In this document: piece after piece, positions 4,734 to 5,676 of the stretch
Numbering within the stretch: the first letter of the stretch is position 1
Layout of the letters: each line of letters starts with the position of its first letter
Origin: UBA11540 sp045536425
GTDB taxonomy: Bacteria; Bacillota; Clostridia; Oscillospirales; Ruminococcaceae
DNA length: 5,676 nucleotides
Direction: 5' to 3'
Assembly (NCBI GenBank): GCA_045536425.1
Contig: JAZSNN010000037.1
Location: 1-5,676, forward strand
Position numbers and translations under genes: made by a program
Notes under the pieces: generated by a model
Told to the model about the DNA's origin: nothing
The model's database searches: none
Seen by the model: only the letters and a program-made list of their open reading frames with translations

Positions 4734-5489
4734 ATGAAGATGGTGCTGTTGACCGCTCTAGGCGTAGGTGGAGCGACCATAATAGGTGCAGTTATCGGTT
4801 TTGCTTTCAAGAAAATATCCCACAAATTTTCTGATATTGTGCTGTCCTTTGCGGCGGGAATAATGCTTGCTGCGGCAGTTTTGGGACTTGTGCTTCCGTC
4901 GCTTGAATATGGCGGTGAATACAAGCTTCTCATTACAACAGCGGGAATATTTGTTGGAGCCTTGTGTCTCAATTTGATTGATAAACTAGTGCCTCATCTA
5001 CACAAGATGGTGGGCGCCGATATCGAACATCACGAGGGTAACACAGATTTAAACAAAGTGCTTTTGTTTGTTACAGCAATTGCGATACATAATCTCCCCG
5101 AGGGCATTGCGGCGGGAGTCGGATTTGGCTCCGGCGATACTTCCCAAGCCTTGATAATTGCAGGCGGTATAGCACTTCAAAACATCCCCGAGGGAATGGT
5201 TATCATAGGTCCGATGCTCGCGGCAGGAGTAACACCGAAAAAGACGTTTCTATGTGCTTTGGGAACAGGACTTGTTGAGGTTGTGGGAACGCTAATCGGA
5301 TATTTTGCAGTAAGCGTTGCGTCGGTAATTCTACCTTTTGCACTAGCCTTTGCAGGTGGAACAATGCTGTATGTAATCAGCGACGAAATGATACCCGAAA
5401 CCCACGCACACGGCAACGAACGCGGCGCAACCTATGCGTTACTAGTCGGCTTTTGCATAATGCTGATAACCGATGTGTTGCTGGGATAA
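4734..5489 (+). CDS. ZIP-family divalent metal transporter (GufA/ZupT-like)
   Basis: This 251-aa inner-membrane protein has about eight hydrophobic segments, starting with MKMVLLTALGVGGATIIGAV at the N-terminus. The metal-binding motifs of ZIP carriers are present: H119-N-L-P-E123-G in one helix and Q149-N-I-P-E153-G in the next, where some ZIP proteins have His for Gln. Later E182, E218, E222 and H224 could contribute. A short His/acid loop (HLHK at 88-91, DIEHHEG at 96-102) lies before the motif helices, as in many ZIPs. ZIP proteins bring Zn(II), Fe(II) or Mn(II) into the cytoplasm; the substrate cannot be settled here, but neighbouring ferritin, rubredoxin and diiron protein favour iron. 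AAGGAG lies 8 nt before the ATG. It is 52 nt behind rubredoxin, separated by a hairpin, and is followed by a strong terminator. Confidence 0.92.
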   Translation: MKMVLLTALGVGGATIIGAVIGFAFKKISHKFSDIVLSFAAGIMLAAAVLGLVLPSLEYGGEYKLLITTAGIFVGALCLNLIDKLVPHLHKMVGADIEHHEGNTDLNKVLLFVTAIAIHNLPEGIAAGVGFGSGDTSQALIIAGGIALQNIPEGMVIIGPMLAAGVTPKKTFLCALGTGLVEVVGTLIGYFAVSVASVILPFALAFAGGTMLYVISDEMIPETHAHGNERGATYALLVGFCIMLITDVLLG

Positions 5490-5498
5490 GATAACAAA

Positions 5499-5533
5499 AA
5501 AGCGGCACCCCAATGCACTTGGGGTGCCGCTTT
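5499..5533. terminator. Bidirectional rho-independent terminator after the ZIP gene
   Basis: A perfect 15-bp stem, AAAGCGGCACCCCAA / TTGGGGTGCCGCTTT, encloses a 5-nt loop, beginning 9 nt after the ZIP stop codon. Reading leftward, the stem is followed by a six-U run, continuing from the stem's own A/T pairs. Reading rightward, only three T follow the GC-rich part before GTATTAG. It ends the metal/oxygen gene block and would also shield it from transcription coming out of the right-hand IS. Confidence 0.9.
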
Positions 5534-5548
5534 GTATTAGTTGAGCAA

Positions 5549-5567
5549 CCACTGGCTCTGCCAGTGG
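5549..5567. repeat. Subterminal hairpin of the right-hand IS
   Basis: CCACTGGC (5549-5556) pairs perfectly with GCCAGTGG (5560-5567) around a TCT loop. Short GC-rich hairpins with tiny loops near the element tip are what IS200/IS605 transposases bind on single-stranded DNA. Confidence 0.65.
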
Positions 5568-5600
5568 GAAAGAGAGCTTTAGCTATGGACATAATAAAAA

Positions 5601-5656
5601 CTCCTTGATATATTTGAAGTTGAGGTTCGCCAACCCAACAAAAATATATCAAGGAG
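5601..5656 (+). promoter_or_regulatory. Long stem-loop burying the transposase ribosome binding site
   Basis: CTCCTTGATATATTT (5601-5615) is perfectly complementary to AAATATATCAAGGAG (5642-5656). Inside it a second stem continues: GTTG (5619-5622) with CAAC (5636-5639), and GGTT (5624-5627) with AACC (5632-5635), around loop CGCC and one bulged A. The outer 3' arm contains AAGGAG, part of the AAGGAGG Shine-Dalgarno at 5651-5657, so the folded RNA hides it. A translation-blocking leader hairpin is an established property of IS200-type transposase mRNAs. Confidence 0.75.
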
Positions 5657-5665
5657 GTCCTAACC

Positions 5666-5676
5666 ATGAAAGAAAA
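5666..5676 (+). CDS. tnpA: IS200-like transposase TnpA, first codons only (runs off the right edge)
   Basis: An ATG at 5666-5668 lies 8 nt after a perfect AAGGAGG and opens Met-Lys-Glu before the window ends. The protein itself cannot be identified from three residues. The call depends on the upstream hairpins and their spacing. If correct, it is a small (about 150-aa) HUH transposase using a single catalytic tyrosine. Confidence 0.5.

Larger units (their letters stand above)
5534..5676 (+). mobile_element. IS200/IS605-like insertion sequence, left end (partial)
   Basis: This segment carries a subterminal hairpin (5549-5567), a second long hairpin overlapping a perfect ribosome binding site, and the first codons of a small ORF. 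That order is the arrangement of IS200-type elements, whose ends are imperfect palindromes recognised by a Y1 HUH transposase and which lack terminal inverted repeats. The exact left tip is not determinable, but should lie between the terminator stem (ends 5533) and the first hairpin. The element's identity is inferred from this architecture, because almost none of the transposase is visible. Confidence 0.55.

Noticed and set aside
4692..4830. A short direct repeat, TCCCACAAATTTT, in the 4689-4711 hairpin and again early in the ZIP gene (about 4818-4830).
   Set aside because: A 13-nt match in AT-rich DNA of this length is not far from chance, and the second copy is inside coding sequence without a matching arm.
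5490..5665. A small RNA gene or CRISPR repeat in the hairpin-rich right end.
   Set aside because: The three inverted repeats are different from each other and are explained as a terminator, an IS end hairpin and a leader hairpin. There is no regular repeat-spacer spacing.
5377..5667. A 96-codon minus-strand open frame crossing the end of the ZIP gene, the terminator and the IS end.
   Set aside because: It runs through a perfect terminator and IS hairpins, has low-quality composition and resembles no family. It is a shadow frame.
1..5676. A composite transposon carrying the oxygen/iron genes between two IS elements.
   Set aside because: The left and right elements look unrelated (IS3-like and IS200-like), so they cannot act as paired ends. 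The genes between are ordinary chromosomal types with uniform ribosome binding sites.

Overview
The window looks like part of the chromosome of an obligately or strictly anaerobic Clostridia-type Firmicute (gut Oscillospiraceae/Lachnospiraceae-like; inferred from protein style only). The pointers are AGGAGG-type ribosome binding sites throughout, a rubredoxin plus A-type flavodiiron protein pair, a non-haem ferritin, a D-lactate dehydrogenase-like enzyme and a clostridial-type Crp/Fnr regulator. No rRNA, tRNA or CRISPR array is visible.

Layout. At the left edge (about 1-210) is the 5' end of an IS3-like insertion sequence, with its first transposase ORF reading leftward off the window. Next, also leftward, is a Crp/Fnr-family regulator (228-887, TTG start). 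A short divergent intergenic region (888-972) holds two overlapping, opposed sigma-A-like promoters and a 16-bp CRP-type palindrome. Rightward from it run a D-2-hydroxyacid (D-lactate) dehydrogenase with a cysteine-rich tail (973-2007) and, 13 nt later, a 231-aa ferredoxin-like, multi-cysteine protein (2021-2716). A second promoter (2721-2749, TTGAAA-17-TATAAT) starts a block of flavodiiron protein FprA (2781-3935), ferritin (3990-4499) and rubredoxin (4523-4681). A hairpin follows, then a ZIP-family metal transporter (4734-5489) and a strong bidirectional terminator (5499-5533). The right edge is the left end of an IS200/IS605-like element: an end hairpin, a long hairpin that buries the transposase ribosome binding site, and the first codons of the transposase from 5666.

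How the genes fit together. FprA reduces O2 to water or NO to N2O with electrons from rubredoxin, ferritin removes and stores Fe(II) and consumes peroxide or O2, and the ZIP protein would supply divalent metal. This is an oxygen/NO and iron-homeostasis cassette. The dehydrogenase/ferredoxin-like pair next to it is probably controlled by the divergent Crp/Fnr protein. It could serve fermentative NADH disposal when normal iron-sulfur-dependent routes are poisoned; that link is inference.

Most notable points: the compact mutually exclusive divergent promoter with a palindrome centred near -41.5 of the dehydrogenase operon; the five-cysteine tail on the dehydrogenase; the ferredoxin-like protein with an incomplete second cluster motif and extra Cys pairs; and two unrelated IS elements that each fold their transposase ribosome binding site into a hairpin. 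No clearly new defence or mobile system is present. The genes themselves belong to recognisable families.
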